Origin: Lachnospiraceae bacterium
GTDB taxonomy: Bacteria; Bacillota_A; Clostridia; Lachnospirales; Lachnospiraceae
DNA: 6,206 nt
Assembly (NCBI GenBank): GCA_017464045.1
Contig: JAFUEG010000194.1
Coordinates: forward strand, 1 to 6,206
Direction: 5' to 3'
This document shows, one piece after another, positions 5,962 through 6,206 of the stretch (position 1 is the stretch's first letter; the number at the start of each line of letters is the position of its first letter). The position numbers and the translations under genes were made by a program. The notes under the pieces are model-generated. The model was not told the DNA's origin. It searched no databases and worked only from the letters and a program-made list of their open reading frames with translations.

Positions 5962-6206
5962 ATGAAAAAAACACAGGACAGATTTGAATATATGACAACT
6001 ACACCGATACCGAAGCTTATCACAACGCTTGCCATACCGACTATAATAAGTATGCTTGTAACAGGCATATATAATACCGCTGATACATTTTTTGTGGGTA
6101 AGATTTCCACTCAGGCGACAGCAGCGGTCGGTCTTGTATTTCCTGTTATGGCCATTATTCAGGCGTTGGGATTTTTTTGCGGTCATGGCTCCGGTAATTA
6201 TCTGTC
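5962..6206 (+). CDS. MATE-family efflux transporter, 3'-partial
   Basis: ATG 5962 begins a frame that is still open at the window edge (81 codons seen of a usual ~450). The N-terminus reads MKKTQDRFEYMTTTPIPKLI, then a first helix with LAIPTIISMLVTGIYNTADT, FFVGKISTQATAAVG, and a second helix LVFPVMAIIQALGFFCGHGS. The PIPKLI, YNTADTFFVG and GHGSGNY motifs are typical of clostridial MATE (NorM/DinF-like) proteins, which export drugs or metabolites in exchange for Na+ or H+. The ribosome binding site is weak (ACGGA at about 5949-5953). It lies 43 bp behind the diguanylate cyclase gene with no promoter or terminator visible between them, so it is probably cotranscribed. The substrate cannot be told from this part. 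Confidence 0.9.
   Translation, partial: MKKTQDRFEYMTTTPIPKLITTLAIPTIISMLVTGIYNTADTFFVGKISTQATAAVGLVFPVMAIIQALGFFCGHGSGNYL

Noticed and set aside
5824..6186. Minus-strand 120-codon reading frame opposite the cyclase end and MATE start
   Set aside because: It lies entirely opposite two well-supported + strand genes and their spacer, and its translation has no domain character.

Overview
The window is AT-rich DNA whose genes look like those of a low-GC Gram-positive anaerobe of the Clostridia, most likely Lachnospiraceae. The supporting evidence is a cell-wall adhesin with Ig-like and InlB-type repeats and a TTGD-type sorting signal, a six-helix/PAS-like/GGDEF diguanylate cyclase, a MATE exporter start, and AAAGG/GGAGG-like ribosome binding sites. 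This taxonomic call is inference from protein style, not from a search. All convincing genes lie on the + strand.

Layout. (1) Positions 2-2212 hold the 3' part of a large surface protein gene whose start lies upstream of the window. It has two Ig-like domains, one Listeria/Bacteroides-type repeat, three related ~70-residue repeats and a C-terminal domain. An in-frame TGA at 1907-1909 cuts it off from its last 100 residues, which hold the Thr/Pro/Lys-rich wall linker, sorting motif, membrane helix and basic tail. A strong intrinsic terminator follows at 2237-2277. (2) Positions ~2280-4200 are the decayed remnant of a small mobilizable element. A non-coding stretch carries iterated GGGA motifs, a distant inverted repeat and a 44-bp imperfect palindrome, and is a candidate transfer origin. 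It is followed by a hairpin, a broken mobC-like gene (one internal stop) and, directly abutting it, an N-terminally truncated tyrosine integrase with three internal stops but all catalytic positions still visible. No relaxase or cargo lies between them, so an internal deletion probably fused the two ends. An intact 35-codon reading frame with its own ribosome binding site and terminator closes this region. (3) Positions ~4229-4339 are a GC-richer block of unknown nature, with a possible 36-codon frame. (4) From an extended -10 promoter at 4353-4361 runs an intact membrane diguanylate cyclase gene (4419-5918). After 43 bp comes the start of a MATE-family efflux transporter that runs off the window; the two probably form one transcript.

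Functionally, the region joins a surface adhesin, a degenerate integration and mobilization module, and a c-di-GMP synthesis gene coupled to an exporter. No complete novel system is evident. The most noteworthy signals are the structured putative oriT upstream of mobC, the decay by five in-frame stops with no frameshift, and the loss of the adhesin's wall anchor through a single codon.
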